Source of the DNA: JAEUMD01 sp044222395
Lineage (GTDB): Bacteria; Pseudomonadota; Alphaproteobacteria; Rhizobiales; Hyphomicrobiaceae
Length of the DNA stretch: 15,957 bases
Assembly (NCBI GenBank): GCA_044222395.1
Contig: JBGANK010000069.1
Span: forward strand, 1-15,957
Direction: 5' to 3'
Numbering within the stretch: position 1 is the first letter of the stretch; every line of letters starts with the position of its first letter. This document shows, piece after piece, positions 1 through 8,255 of this stretch. Under the pieces are notes generated by a model. The model did not search any database and was not told the origin of the DNA. It saw only the letters and a list, made by a program, of their open reading frames with translations. The translations under genes were made by a program, and so were the position numbers.

Positions 1-2
1 CC

Positions 3-638
3 ACTTCTCCCTTGAAACGCCGCGGCCTGCTGATCGTGCTGTCCTCGCCATCGGGCGCTGGCAAGACCACGCTCGCCAAGCGGCTCTTGGCGGCGGAGCC
101 CGGGAATATCCGCATGTCGGTGTCGGTGACGACCCGTGCGCCGCGCCCGGGCGAGGTCGATGGTGTCGACTATCGCTTTCTTGGCAAGCAGGAGTTCGCG
201 CGATTGCGCGATGCCGGTGCGCTGCTCGAATGGGCCGAGGTGTTCGAGAATTTCTACGGCACCGAGCGTTCGCAGGTCGAGCGCGCCATCGAGGCCGGAC
301 ATGACGTGCTGTTCGACGTCGACTGGCAGGGCGCGCGCCAGCTCGCAGAGGCGATGCCACACGACCTGGTTCGCATCTTCATCCTGCCGCCTTCCGGCAA
401 GGCACTCGCCGAGCGCCTCAACACGCGCAACATGGATGCGCCTGAGGTGGTGGCCAAGCGCATGGCCAAGGCCGCCGACGAGATCAGCCACTGGCCCGAG
501 TACGATTACGTGATCGTCAATCACGAGGTCGACCGGAGCTTCGCCGAGCTGTCGTCCATCATCACCGCGGAGCGTTTGCGCCGCGAGCGCCAGGTCGGGC
601 TCTCCGCATTCGTCCGCGCGATCGAGCACGATCTGTAG
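3..638 (+). CDS. gmk: Guanylate kinase (5' end probably outside window)
   Basis: Cytosolic nucleotide kinase making GDP from GMP and ATP. Seen: an N-terminal P-loop, SSPSGAGKTT, at about residues 11-20 counted from the TTG at 12; the guanylate-kinase signature region follows (TTRAPRPGEVDGVDY, then EWAEVF.NFYGT, where the GMP-binding Tyr and Ser/Thr residues lie), then FDVDWQGA (Walker B-like) and a C-terminal NHEVDRSF region. About 208 residues, the usual Gmk length. The first in-window start is a TTG at 12 with no visible Shine-Dalgarno, and the frame is open to the window edge, so the true start may lie upstream; I give the first full codon in frame. It ends with TAG, 228 nt before the next gene. 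Family assignment is secure; only the start is uncertain. Confidence 0.96.
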   Translation, partial: TSPLKRRGLLIVLSSPSGAGKTTLAKRLLAAEPGNIRMSVSVTTRAPRPGEVDGVDYRFLGKQEFARLRDAGALLEWAEVFENFYGTERSQVERAIEAGHDVLFDVDWQGARQLAEAMPHDLVRIFILPPSGKALAERLNTRNMDAPEVVAKRMAKAADEISHWPEYDYVIVNHEVDRSFAELSSIITAERLRRERQVGLSAFVRAIEHDL

Positions 639-651
639 GCACATGCCGCGC

Positions 652-686
652 GTGACAGGACTCTCAGACCGGCGAGCCACTGTCAC
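652..686. repeat. Inverted repeat after gmk, possible weak terminator
   Basis: GTGACAG (652-658) and CTGTCAC (680-686) are perfectly complementary, separated by 21 nt, starting 14 nt after the gmk stop. There is no T-run, so it is at best a weak or Rho-assisted 3' end. The rest of the gap to 866 contains an AT-richer patch around 750-785 that could hold the promoter of the next gene, but I see no convincing -35/-10 pair. Confidence 0.3.
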
Positions 687-866
687 CCGCCCGGCGACGT
701 CCAGAATCGGCACGCCTCTTCACCGGGTCGACACCTGCGCATTCGTCCTCTGGTAAACAATTATCGTTAAGAGTGAAGTCATTCCCGCATTGCGCACCCG
801 CGATTGCGTGGTGCCGTAATGCTGTTGATGAGCCATTCTTAATTCGCGTCAGGACGCTCGTCGGAA

Positions 867-2159
867 ATGCACGCACGCTATTGCGAGGGCGTTGAGGCCA
901 TCAGCCGTGATTTATGGCAAGCCTGTCTGCCCGGTCATGGCGAGGACTGGACCTACTTCCGGCTGTTGCAGGACGTGCCGCCGCCCGGATTCGAGCTCGG
1001 CGCCATTGTCGTCGAGCGTGACGGCCACGTCATCGCCTTTACTCCAGTGTTCCGCACCACATATCGCTTCGACACGTCTCTGCAGGGCGGCCTTCGGCGC
1101 ATGACGAATGCGATCCACGCCGTCGCGCCGCGCCTTCTCAGCATGGACCTGTTGAGCATAGGCACCCCGCTCTCGGAGCACACCCACATCGGCTTTGCGC
1201 CCGCATTGTCGCCAGAGGAGCAGGACGAGGCGGTGCGCGCGATGCTCGACGCCCTCAAGGCGCACGCAAAGCACACGCGTGTCCCGCTCATCGCCGTCAA
1301 GGGTCTCGACACCACCGAGGCCGATCGCTTCGCCCCCCTTTTCGCCGAATCCGGTTATGCCCGCGTGACGAGCATCCCGGACGTCGTGCTCGCATTGCCC
1401 TACGCCAACATCGACGGTTACATCTCGAGCCTTCCCGACGGCACCGGGCGCTATATCGTCCGCAAGTGGCGCTCTGCCGCCAAGGTCGAGATCGAGTATC
1501 CGCGCACACTCGAAGGCGCGGTGAAGGATGAGATCAACAGGCTCTACAACGCGACGCTGGCGCAGAGCCGCTGGGACTACGACAACTTCGGCCCGCTCCA
1601 TCCCGACTATTTCGCGACCGTCCTCGAACGCATGGGAGATCGCGCTCACATCATGCTGTGCCGTGTCGATGGGCGCCTGCTGAGCTTCCAGCTGTTCATC
1701 GTGGGCGACAACGCAGCCCTCGCCAAGGGCATCGGCATGCAGTACCCCGAGGCGCGCGACTACAATCTCTACTTCCTCAATTGGAAGGAGATGATCGAGT
1801 ACTGCATCGCACACCGCATTCCACGCATCTCGATGGCCGGCACCACGTATGCGACGAAGCTGTTGATCGGTGGCGCGCTGCACCGACAATGGGTGTATTT
1901 CCGCTTCCGCAGTCCGTTCCTCAACAAGTTCCTGCCGCGGCTGGCGCCCGCCTTCGACTTCGAGGCCCACGATCCGGAATTGAAGTGCCTGAAGGACAAA
2001 GCGCCCGGCAAAGACGGCGAGGCAGCGATCAGAGCCGCCAGATCGAACGATGACAACGGCGCCAACCAGATCGGCAAGCGCAAAAAGAGGGTTAGGAAGG
2101 CAAAGCCGCTCGCACCCGCAAAAACGGACCATCAGAACGCAACCAACTCACGTGCGTAA
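867..2159 (+). CDS. FemAB/GNAT-like transferase-fold protein (COG3146 type)
   Basis: 430 residues. The order of conserved blocks matches the COG3146/DUF482 'peptidoglycan biosynthesis/recognition' family with a GNAT or FemAB-like fold: FELGAIVVERDG and FTPVFRTTYRFDT (about 42-70), then SLPDGTGRYIVRKWRSAAKV (about 188-208), SRWDYDNFGPLHPDYF, LCRVDGRLLSFQLFI, and NLYFLNWKEMIEYC with AGTTYATKLLIGG near the C-terminal third. Substrate is unknown; an acyl or aminoacyl transfer to an envelope component is inferred from fold only. The last about 45 residues form a Lys/Arg-rich, low-complexity tail (GKRKKRVRKAKP) that looks disordered. ATG at 867 has AGGA at 851-854, a rather long spacing. The 3' end overlaps convergent rsmA by 12 nt. 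Family call is good, function is not established. Confidence 0.85.
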   Translation: MHARYCEGVEAISRDLWQACLPGHGEDWTYFRLLQDVPPPGFELGAIVVERDGHVIAFTPVFRTTYRFDTSLQGGLRRMTNAIHAVAPRLLSMDLLSIGTPLSEHTHIGFAPALSPEEQDEAVRAMLDALKAHAKHTRVPLIAVKGLDTTEADRFAPLFAESGYARVTSIPDVVLALPYANIDGYISSLPDGTGRYIVRKWRSAAKVEIEYPRTLEGAVKDEINRLYNATLAQSRWDYDNFGPLHPDYFATVLERMGDRAHIMLCRVDGRLLSFQLFIVGDNAALAKGIGMQYPEARDYNLYFLNWKEMIEYCIAHRIPRISMAGTTYATKLLIGGALHRQWVYFRFRSPFLNKFLPRLAPAFDFEAHDPELKCLKDKAPGKDGEAAIRAARSNDDNGANQIGKRKKRVRKAKPLAPAKTDHQNATNSRA

Positions 2160-3083
2160 GCCTTCGAGAATCGACGCCAGTGTCGCGAACTCCGCCACGC
2201 TCAATGTTTCCGCGCGCCGCTCCGGCGCGATGCCGGCCTCCCGCAGCACAAGCTCGGGCATTGGCGTCACGCTCTTGAGGCTTTGCCTGAGCATCTTGCG
2301 GCGCTGTCCGAAGGCAGCTGCTGTAATGCGGCCGAGCGTCTTGACGGAGCAGGCGGGCAGAGGCTCTGCACGCGGCACAAATTGCACAACGGCCGATGCA
2401 ACCTTCGGTGCCGGAGTGAACGCTTCAGGCCCGAGCCGGAACACGATGCGCGTCTCGCACCGCCATTGTGCGATGACCGCAAGGCGTCCATAGGCCTTGC
2501 TGCCCGGCGCCGCGACGATCCTCTCGGCAACCTCCTTCTGGAACATCAGCGTCATGCGCTTGAACCACGGCGGCCACGGTTCGGCCTCGAGCCAGCCGAT
2601 GAGCAGCAGTGTCGCGATGTTGTAGGGCAGGTTGGCCGCGATGACCGCGCGCTCATGCACGCCAAGCCGCTCGAGTTCGAGCGGCCAGTCGATCTTCAGC
2701 GCATCGGCAGCAAGGATTTCGAGCTTGTCCGGATAGCGCGCTGCAACGCCGGCAAGTGCAGCCACTGCGCGATCATCCCTTTCCACTGTGATGATGCGCT
2801 CCGCACCCTCCAGAAAGAGTGCGCGCGTCAATCCGCCAGGTCCGGGCCCGATCTCGATCACCGTCTCGCCAGCCAGCGGACCCGCCTCGCGCGCCAGCTT
2901 GCGCGTCAGGTTGAGATCGAGCAGGAAATTCTGGCCGAGACTCTTCTTGGGCGCCAGGTCATGAGCCTTGATCACGTCACGCAGCGGCGGCAATCCGTCG
3001 GGGCTCTGGCCATGACGCTCGCTCTCGCTCGCAACGGACGCCTTCGTCTTGCCGTCCTCGCCATCGCTGCCGTGCGCACTCAT
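2148..3083 (-). CDS. rsmA: 16S rRNA (adenine1518-N6/adenine1519-N6)-dimethyltransferase
   Basis: SAM-dependent enzyme that dimethylates two adjacent adenines in the 3'-terminal helix of 16S rRNA during 30S maturation (KsgA family). Seen: LGQNFLLD (residues 49-56), SAM motif I EIGPGPGGLT (77-86), acidic VERDD (about 100-104), AADAL (about 125-129) and catalytic motif IV NLPYN (151-155), followed by the MFQKEVAERI and RLAVIAQW blocks. 311 residues; the core is complete. The N-terminus carries about 30 extra polar residues before PPLRDVI compared with the usual start of the family. The ATG is supported by an ATGA overlap with the pdxA stop (stop 3080-3082, start 3081-3083), implying translational coupling; a TTG at residue 31 would give a canonical-length protein. 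Last gene of the minus-strand cluster. Confidence 0.97.
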   Translation of the reverse strand: MSAHGSDGEDGKTKASVASESERHGQSPDGLPPLRDVIKAHDLAPKKSLGQNFLLDLNLTRKLAREAGPLAGETVIEIGPGPGGLTRALFLEGAERIITVERDDRAVAALAGVAARYPDKLEILAADALKIDWPLELERLGVHERAVIAANLPYNIATLLLIGWLEAEPWPPWFKRMTLMFQKEVAERIVAAPGSKAYGRLAVIAQWRCETRIVFRLGPEAFTPAPKVASAVVQFVPRAEPLPACSVKTLGRITAAAFGQRRKMLRQSLKSVTPMPELVLREAGIAPERRAETLSVAEFATLASILEGLRT

Positions 3084-4147
3084 ATCGGTGACGCCGACCG
3101 CAGTGCCCGCCGCTCGCCCATGCGCTGGGCCAGCTGCAACGCCGCAATCAGACTTGCCGGCGACGCGACACCCTTGCCCGCGATGTCGAACGCCGTACCG
3201 TGGTCGGGCGAGGTGCGAACGAACGGCAGGCCCAAGGTGACATTGACGCCGCTGTCGAAGGCCAATGTCTTCACCGGGATCAGTGCCTGATCGTGGTACA
3301 TTGCGAGCACGGCGTCGTAGGTCTTGCGCTTGGCCGCATGGAACAGCGTGTCAGCAGGATGCGGACCGGTGACCGCGTAACCCTGTTTGCGCAACCCTGC
3401 GATCGCAGGTGCGATGATCTCCGTGTCCTCCAGTCCCATCGCGCCATCCTCACCCGCGTGCGGGTTGAGACCCGTTACCGCGATCCGCGGCCGCTCGATG
3501 CCGAAGTCACGCTGCAGGCCGGACGCCATGATCCGCACCGTCGCCACGATCAACTCACGACTGATTGCCGATGCAACCTGGGCGAGAGGGATGTGGATCG
3601 TCAGCGGCACCACGTTGAGTTCCGCCGACGCGATCATCATCACCGGCTGCGACGGCGCATTGGGAACGAGCCGCCGCGCCAGGTCGGCCAGGAACTCGGT
3701 GTGGCCGGGAAACGCGAAGCCCGCTTCGTAGAGCACGCTCTTGGCGATCGGATTGGTGACGACGGCCCGCGTTGCCCCCGACACCGTGGCCCGTACAGCT
3801 TCTTCGATCGCTTGGATCACCGCCGGCCCGTTGGCGGCATCAGCAACTCCAGGCTGGGCGCGGGCAGCAAGCGATATGTCGATGACGGGCAGGCCGGCTT
3901 CGAACTGCGCAACGGCCTCGGCAGGGTCATTCAATCGAATGATCGCAATCTTCTGGCCGGTAACGTCGGCGCGCGCTGCGAGCGCATCGGCGGCACCATA
4001 GACCAAGAACGGCGCGAGACCTTCACGGCGTCGCGACAACCAAGCCGCGATCGTCAGCTCCAGCCCGATCCCGGCCGGATCGCCCATCGTCACTGCCAAG
4101 GGCGTATTTCCGCCCGCATCGATCAATGTGTCGCTCATGCGCGTCAT
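3080..4147 (-). CDS. pdxA: 4-hydroxythreonine-4-phosphate dehydrogenase
   Basis: Cytosolic NAD-dependent, metal-requiring enzyme of the DXP-dependent pyridoxal 5'-phosphate pathway; it oxidises 4-phosphohydroxy-L-threonine, which decarboxylates to the substrate of PdxJ. Seen in 355 residues: MGDPAGIG (21-28), TNPIAK (131-136), GHTEFLA (148-154), GLNPHAGE (226-233), GPHPADTLFH (261-270), MYHDQALIPVK (283-293) and RTSPDHGTAFD (311-321). Metal-ligand histidines of the family correspond to H149, H185 and H285. Two in-frame ATGs lie close together (4147 and 4138); neither has a clear Shine-Dalgarno, so the start is uncertain by three codons. Its stop overlaps the rsmA start. A 185-nt gap separates it from surA upstream. 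The surA-pdxA-rsmA order is conserved in many proteobacteria. Confidence 0.97.
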   Translation of the reverse strand: MTRMSDTLIDAGGNTPLAVTMGDPAGIGLELTIAAWLSRRREGLAPFLVYGAADALAARADVTGQKIAIIRLNDPAEAVAQFEAGLPVIDISLAARAQPGVADAANGPAVIQAIEEAVRATVSGATRAVVTNPIAKSVLYEAGFAFPGHTEFLADLARRLVPNAPSQPVMMIASAELNVVPLTIHIPLAQVASAISRELIVATVRIMASGLQRDFGIERPRIAVTGLNPHAGEDGAMGLEDTEIIAPAIAGLRKQGYAVTGPHPADTLFHAAKRKTYDAVLAMYHDQALIPVKTLAFDSGVNVTLGLPFVRTSPDHGTAFDIAGKGVASPASLIAALQLAQRMGERRALRSASPI

Positions 4148-4237
4148 GAAAGTCGTGAATGCGGGAGGAAATCAAGCCCGCTGCCAGGATGATGTGAATG
4201 AGCGGGCAGTGCGGAGCGAATTCTGGCGCTTAGGCGG

Positions 4238-4268
4238 CTTGCCGCAGCCGATCTATTGCGGTCGCAAG
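4238..4268. repeat. Bulged hairpin between surA and pdxA
   Basis: On the plus strand CTTGC and CGCA (4238-4246) pair with TGCG and GCAAG (4257-4268), with a three-base bulge and a 10-nt loop. It lies in the 185-nt surA-pdxA gap (4148-4332). There is no T-run on either strand. It could be a processing or attenuation structure, or chance in GC-rich DNA. Confidence 0.22.
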
Positions 4269-4332
4269 GCAAACCGGTCCGCGCCGTTCCGATTGTGACA
4301 CAGCCTTTGCGTCAGCTCGGCGATGTCGAGAT

Positions 4333-5583
4333 TCAAAGCGCCTGGCACAGCCCGGACTTGGCCTCCGCACGGCAGTCGATGGTCGCATCCTGCCGCAGAT
4401 CCTTGAGGTGCTTTCTGGCCAGGATCTCGAACTCCTTCTGGCGATGCTCCTCTTTGGCCGAGCTTGTGGAGGAATCATCCGATCCAGGCGTGGCGGCCGC
4501 TTTGGTGGGCGGCGCCTCCTTGCGCGAGCACACCGCCCACACCTCGACGCCGTCAGGACCCACGTTGGGCGGGATCATCTCGCCGGCCTTGGCGTTGAGC
4601 AGCAGTGTTCGCATCGGCTCGGCAATGCTGGCGGGCTGCTTGTTGCCCATGTCCTCGAATTTGCCACCTGCCGATGCGGCGAGCTTGGCGGTCGACTTGC
4701 AGCCGGAAAACTTGCGCCGCATCTGGTCGGCTTTGGCAAGCTGATCGGCCACCGCGCGCTGGTTGAGATCGCCAGGCACCGCGAACGTCACTCGCTGCAC
4801 GTTGAGTTCGACCTTGCTGTCGGCAGCCACATCAGTAGCACCGGCCACTGCCGGATCAACAAAGCGGTCGACATCGCGCTCCGTGATCGAGACCTGGTAT
4901 CCGAATTGCCGGCGCACCACTGCATTCCATGACAGTGTCGCCTTGAAGCGCTGCCGCATCGTCGCGATGTCGACGCCCATGCCGCCCATGTGCTTGGCGA
5001 ACTGGTCGGCCGTCATCTTGTTGCGCTCCGCGATGCTGCCGACCACTTTGGCAACCTGGTCGTCGGTGGCGACCACGTTGGCCTTCTTCGCGGCTTGCAG
5101 TTTGAGGCGCTCCTCGACCAGTTCCTTGATCGCCGCCTTCTCGGTGCCCTTGGAGGCACGCGCGCGCGCCTCCTTTTGCAGATCGAGCATCATCGCCTTT
5201 TGCTTTTCGCGGACGAACTCCTGCTGGATCTTCTGCAGCTCTTCGCGCGACTTCGGATTGCGCTTGGTGGCGTAGGCGCGGAACTCCTCGTTGATCTTCG
5301 GATTCTTGATCGTCTTCTCCCAGCGCGCCTTGGCGTTCTGCTTGATGTACTCGCCGAGATTGGAGCTGAGCGCCAGCAACCGTCCGCGCTGCTCGACCTC
5401 GTAGGCGGTGATCGGCTCGTCGTTGACCAGCACGACGATGGCGTGCTCGCTTCCCGATGGCGCGGCAAACGCCTCGCTGGCCGGTCCGGCGAGGGCAAAG
5501 AACGCCGCACAGACCGCGGCAAACGCGAGGCCACGCGCAACGAAGTGACTTGGAAGATCGACTTTGTCGAGCATGATGGACAT
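4333..5583 (-). CDS. surA: SurA-type periplasmic chaperone / peptidyl-prolyl isomerase
   Basis: Periplasmic chaperone for outer-membrane beta-barrel precursors. The frame is open to 5715, but the ATG at 5583 (or 5574, three codons on) places a normal signal peptide at the start: hydrophobic GLAFAAVCAAFFALAG with a likely cut near SEAFA|APSG. From 5583 the protein has 416 residues. The SurA N-domain begins at IVVLVNDEPITAYEVEQR, continues through a long, highly charged helical stretch (roughly KARWEKTIKN to EKAAIKEL) and ELVEERLKLQ, then TATM-like ITERDVDRFV. The parvulin-like part (VELNVQRVTFAVPG to VEVWAVCSRKE) is degenerate and single. Two Cys pairs near the C-terminus may be oxidised. Position after lptD fits its role in LptD assembly. 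A 5-bp hairpin (5648-5663) lies in the 221-nt upstream gap. SurA call is good, isomerase activity doubtful. Confidence 0.86.
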   Translation of the reverse strand: MSIMLDKVDLPSHFVARGLAFAAVCAAFFALAGPASEAFAAPSGSEHAIVVLVNDEPITAYEVEQRGRLLALSSNLGEYIKQNAKARWEKTIKNPKINEEFRAYATKRNPKSREELQKIQQEFVREKQKAMMLDLQKEARARASKGTEKAAIKELVEERLKLQAAKKANVVATDDQVAKVVGSIAERNKMTADQFAKHMGGMGVDIATMRQRFKATLSWNAVVRRQFGYQVSITERDVDRFVDPAVAGATDVAADSKVELNVQRVTFAVPGDLNQRAVADQLAKADQMRRKFSGCKSTAKLAASAGGKFEDMGNKQPASIAEPMRTLLLNAKAGEMIPPNVGPDGVEVWAVCSRKEAPPTKAAATPGSDDSSTSSAKEEHRQKEFEILARKHLKDLRQDATIDCRAEAKSGLCQAL

Positions 5584-5804
5584 AGATGACGGTTCCAGGC
5601 TTGGTGCGGGCCGCGTTGGGCGCCGACTCACGGGACCAGCAAGGTTACCGCCTCCGCTGGCGGCCCGCTTCTGCTTATCCACATGACCGTGGCAATGCCA
5701 TGACCTAGCACACATGGCCGCGCTGTCCGATCTTCCCCCGGATCAGCCAGACCCCGCTGCCAACGCAATCTTTTCCGCCGAGCCGCCGACGCGAACTCCT
5801 GGCC

Positions 5805-8252
5805 CTAGTGGGGCTTCAACAGGTTCTGCTGGTCGCCAAAGACGAAGTCCAGCGAGTCCGTCTTGTACTGGTAGGAGCCCAGATGCTTGAACTGGAAGTG
5901 CAGCATCACGGTTCTGTCCGGCACCAGATCCCTGGTCGGATCAGTGATGAACGTCTCCTGATAGGTCGCCATCAGGACGAAGCATTCATCCGAGTACTTG
6001 AGCTGGAGCGTGTCCATCAATCGATGACTGTTGTCGAGGTCGTAGCGCATCGTGCCCAGCACGCTCCAGTGGTCCGTGAGCTTGAGCCCGGCCGCAGCCG
6101 TGATGTCCTGCTGGTCGTCCGTGGGCTGTTGCGGATCCATCGAAGAGTATGTGTAGGTCGCTTGCGCCAGCACCGGCCCGAACGACAACTGTCCAGCCAC
6201 ATCCGCACGACGCAGCGACAGGCTGCTCTGGTCGAAGCGCGCCTGTGAAATCACCCGGAACAAGTTGGACGGTGCAAGATAGGCACCGAGCACATAGTCT
6301 GAGCGGTTCGTTTCCAGACCGCTGTAGCGATTGTAGTTGTCGAGCCCGTCGAAGTCGGTGCCGGGATCCTTGTACGGGTTCTCACCGGCCAGATGGAAGC
6401 TTTGACCCGCCAACAGTTTCAGGTAGCCGCCGTTGTTGTGGGTGAAAGTGTACTGCACGCCGACGTTGGCGCGCGTGCCGGTTTCGACGCGGTCATAGCC
6501 TGAGAACTTGTCGACCTCGAACAGCGTCGTGTCGTCGAAGATGAGGCTGCGCGCATCCTCGACCGGCAGCTGCGTCTGCTGTACGTGCGCCTGACGCACG
6601 ACCACTTGGCCGATCGGCTCGATGACATGGCTGCCCATGCTGCCGGCCGCGATCCAAGGATAGCTCACCGTCGCGCCGCCTGCCGCCAGGCCGCGCAGGA
6701 AGCTCGTGCTCTCGTCGACCGCCGTCGTTGCGTTGTTATAGCCGCCATAGCTGTAGGCGTCGCCTCTGAGGTGCGCAAAGGGCGTGTAGGTGATACCAAG
6801 GGCGTCCGTCATCTGCCGACGCCACTTGAGCTCGGTGACGGCGCGCGTCAGATCCTGGTGCACATTACCGGCAACCGGGAAGTCACCGTTGCGCGAGAAG
6901 CTGAGCACGTTTGAGTTCCACTTCAGCTCTCCACCGAGCACCGGATCGGCAAACACATAGTTGTGGTCGATGATCGGATGCACGAGGCTGTCGGCGGAGT
7001 CCGTGTCCTGGAACGTCAGTCCGCCGAAGTGGTAGAGCTTGATGCCCATGTAGTTGCGGTCGGACATGCCCTCCAGATAGACCTCGTTGACGCGGTCGGT
7101 CACCAGCACGCCATCGAGCTTGTAGAATCGGCGGAACGTGTCGTCGCTTTCCAGCGTGGCGTCCCAGCCAAGATTCCACCAGCTGCCCAGCGAGAACCTG
7201 CCTTTGGTCTCCAGCGAGCCGCGCCATCCATCCAGGTTCTGCGCATTGCTGACGGTGCCCGGCAGATCACGCCAATCCTGGTCGATCGCAGCGAACTTCA
7301 CCGTGTACATGCCGTTGGCCAGCCGGTGCCGCCACTCGCCCTGCCACAGCACGCCCTGCTTGGCCGTGTACATGGGGTTGAACAGGAAGTCGTAGGTCGG
7401 GCTGAGCGCGAAATAGTAGGGCACCTCGACGTGCACGCCGAGGCTTTCGCTGACGCCGATCACGGGCGGCAGAAAGCCGGACTTGCGCTTCACCGACGGG
7501 TCGGCGTGCTGGAAATAGGGCAGGTAGGCGATCGGCTGTCCCAGCACCTCGAACATTGCGTCCTGATAGGTGATGGTGGCGGCGTCCTTATCGTGGATCA
7601 CGCGCGCCGCCGAGATGCACCACAGCGGCGGCATGCCGCCATCGCTTTTGCACGGTGTGAACTTGCCGTTGACGAATTCGGTGACGTTGCCCTCGCGGCG
7701 CGTCGCGCGTTCAGCCGCAATGCGCGTATCGTCCTTCGAAACCACGCTTAGTGACTGCACGAAACCGTCGCGGAAGTCGTCGGTGAGCGTATAGCGGTCG
7801 GCGCGCACGACGTTGCCGTTGGGTTCCTTCAGAACGACGTTTCCGACAGCGGTCAACGTCTGCGCGTTCTGGTCATAGACGACTTCATCGGCCGTCAGGA
7901 TGTAGTTCGAGTAGTAGATCTCGACGTTGCCGCGAGCGATCACCGAATTGGAGTTGTTGTCGTGGATGAGCTTGTCGCCCTGCAGGTATAGCGGCTGCGT
8001 TTTGTCGGGCGGTTTGATCTTGCCGAACGGATTGCTGCTCTTTTTCGGAAACGCACTCTTTGACGTCTTGGCGCCACCGTTGAGGCTGCTGTCGAGCGTG
8101 GGATCCTGGGCGAGGGCAGGGGACTGGATGACGACCGCGGCCAGCAGCATCGCAGCAAGCCAGTACGACAACGCCCGCGTCGACGCAAAGGCACGCCGAA
8201 TGCTGGTGCGAGTCACCTCGCACCTTGCCATCGGTAGCCGCGTCTCACGCAT
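5805..8252 (-). CDS. lptD: LPS-assembly protein LptD (outer-membrane LPS translocon)
   Basis: Outer-membrane barrel that, with LptE, inserts lipopolysaccharide into the outer leaflet. About 815 residues. Seen: a signal peptide (hydrophobic YWLAAMLLAAVVIQSP, cut near ALA at about 47-49); an OstA/LptA-like periplasmic jellyroll at about 86-175 (SVIARGNVEIYYSNYILTAD, TLTAVGNVVLKEPNG); then LptD barrel sequence with GQPIAYLPYFQHADPSVKRK (about 239-258), the hallmark start of the barrel region, and alternating amphipathic strands to the end. Cysteines outside the signal peptide: about residues 202 and 213 and one near 758. Start choice: strong AGGAGG at 8264-8269 inside the end of lptG serves either GTG 8255 (8 nt away) or ATG 8252 (11 nt). 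Directly follows lptG; precedes surA. Confidence 0.96.
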   Translation of the reverse strand: MRETRLPMARCEVTRTSIRRAFASTRALSYWLAAMLLAAVVIQSPALAQDPTLDSSLNGGAKTSKSAFPKKSSNPFGKIKPPDKTQPLYLQGDKLIHDNNSNSVIARGNVEIYYSNYILTADEVVYDQNAQTLTAVGNVVLKEPNGNVVRADRYTLTDDFRDGFVQSLSVVSKDDTRIAAERATRREGNVTEFVNGKFTPCKSDGGMPPLWCISAARVIHDKDAATITYQDAMFEVLGQPIAYLPYFQHADPSVKRKSGFLPPVIGVSESLGVHVEVPYYFALSPTYDFLFNPMYTAKQGVLWQGEWRHRLANGMYTVKFAAIDQDWRDLPGTVSNAQNLDGWRGSLETKGRFSLGSWWNLGWDATLESDDTFRRFYKLDGVLVTDRVNEVYLEGMSDRNYMGIKLYHFGGLTFQDTDSADSLVHPIIDHNYVFADPVLGGELKWNSNVLSFSRNGDFPVAGNVHQDLTRAVTELKWRRQMTDALGITYTPFAHLRGDAYSYGGYNNATTAVDESTSFLRGLAAGGATVSYPWIAAGSMGSHVIEPIGQVVVRQAHVQQTQLPVEDARSLIFDDTTLFEVDKFSGYDRVETGTRANVGVQYTFTHNNGGYLKLLAGQSFHLAGENPYKDPGTDFDGLDNYNRYSGLETNRSDYVLGAYLAPSNLFRVISQARFDQSSLSLRRADVAGQLSFGPVLAQATYTYSSMDPQQPTDDQQDITAAAGLKLTDHWSVLGTMRYDLDNSHRLMDTLQLKYSDECFVLMATYQETFITDPTRDLVPDRTVMLHFQFKHLGSYQYKTDSLDFVFGDQQNLLKPH

Positions 8253-8255
8253 CAC

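Noticed and set aside
750..785. CtrA-like site in the AT-rich patch before the FemAB-like gene
   Set aside because: TTAA occurs, but the second half-site is not at the TTAA-N7-TTAA spacing on either strand.
912..2132. Long minus-strand ORF (about 406 codons) opposite the FemAB-like gene
   Set aside because: Mirror of a GC-rich coding frame; no family motifs, and the sense frame is clearly the conserved protein.
2283..4192. Two long plus-strand ORFs (2283-3290 and 3200-4192) opposite rsmA and pdxA
   Set aside because: Arg/His/Gln-rich antisense shadows; rsmA and pdxA motifs are complete on the minus strand.
5584..5715. 44-codon N-terminal extension of surA
   Set aside because: Would bury the signal peptide behind a Cys/Arg/Pro-rich stretch; a start at 5583 or 5574 gives a normal exported protein.
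6963..7751. Plus-strand ORF of about 262 codons opposite lptD
   Set aside because: Antisense shadow of GC-rich codons; lptD covers the region with full family features.
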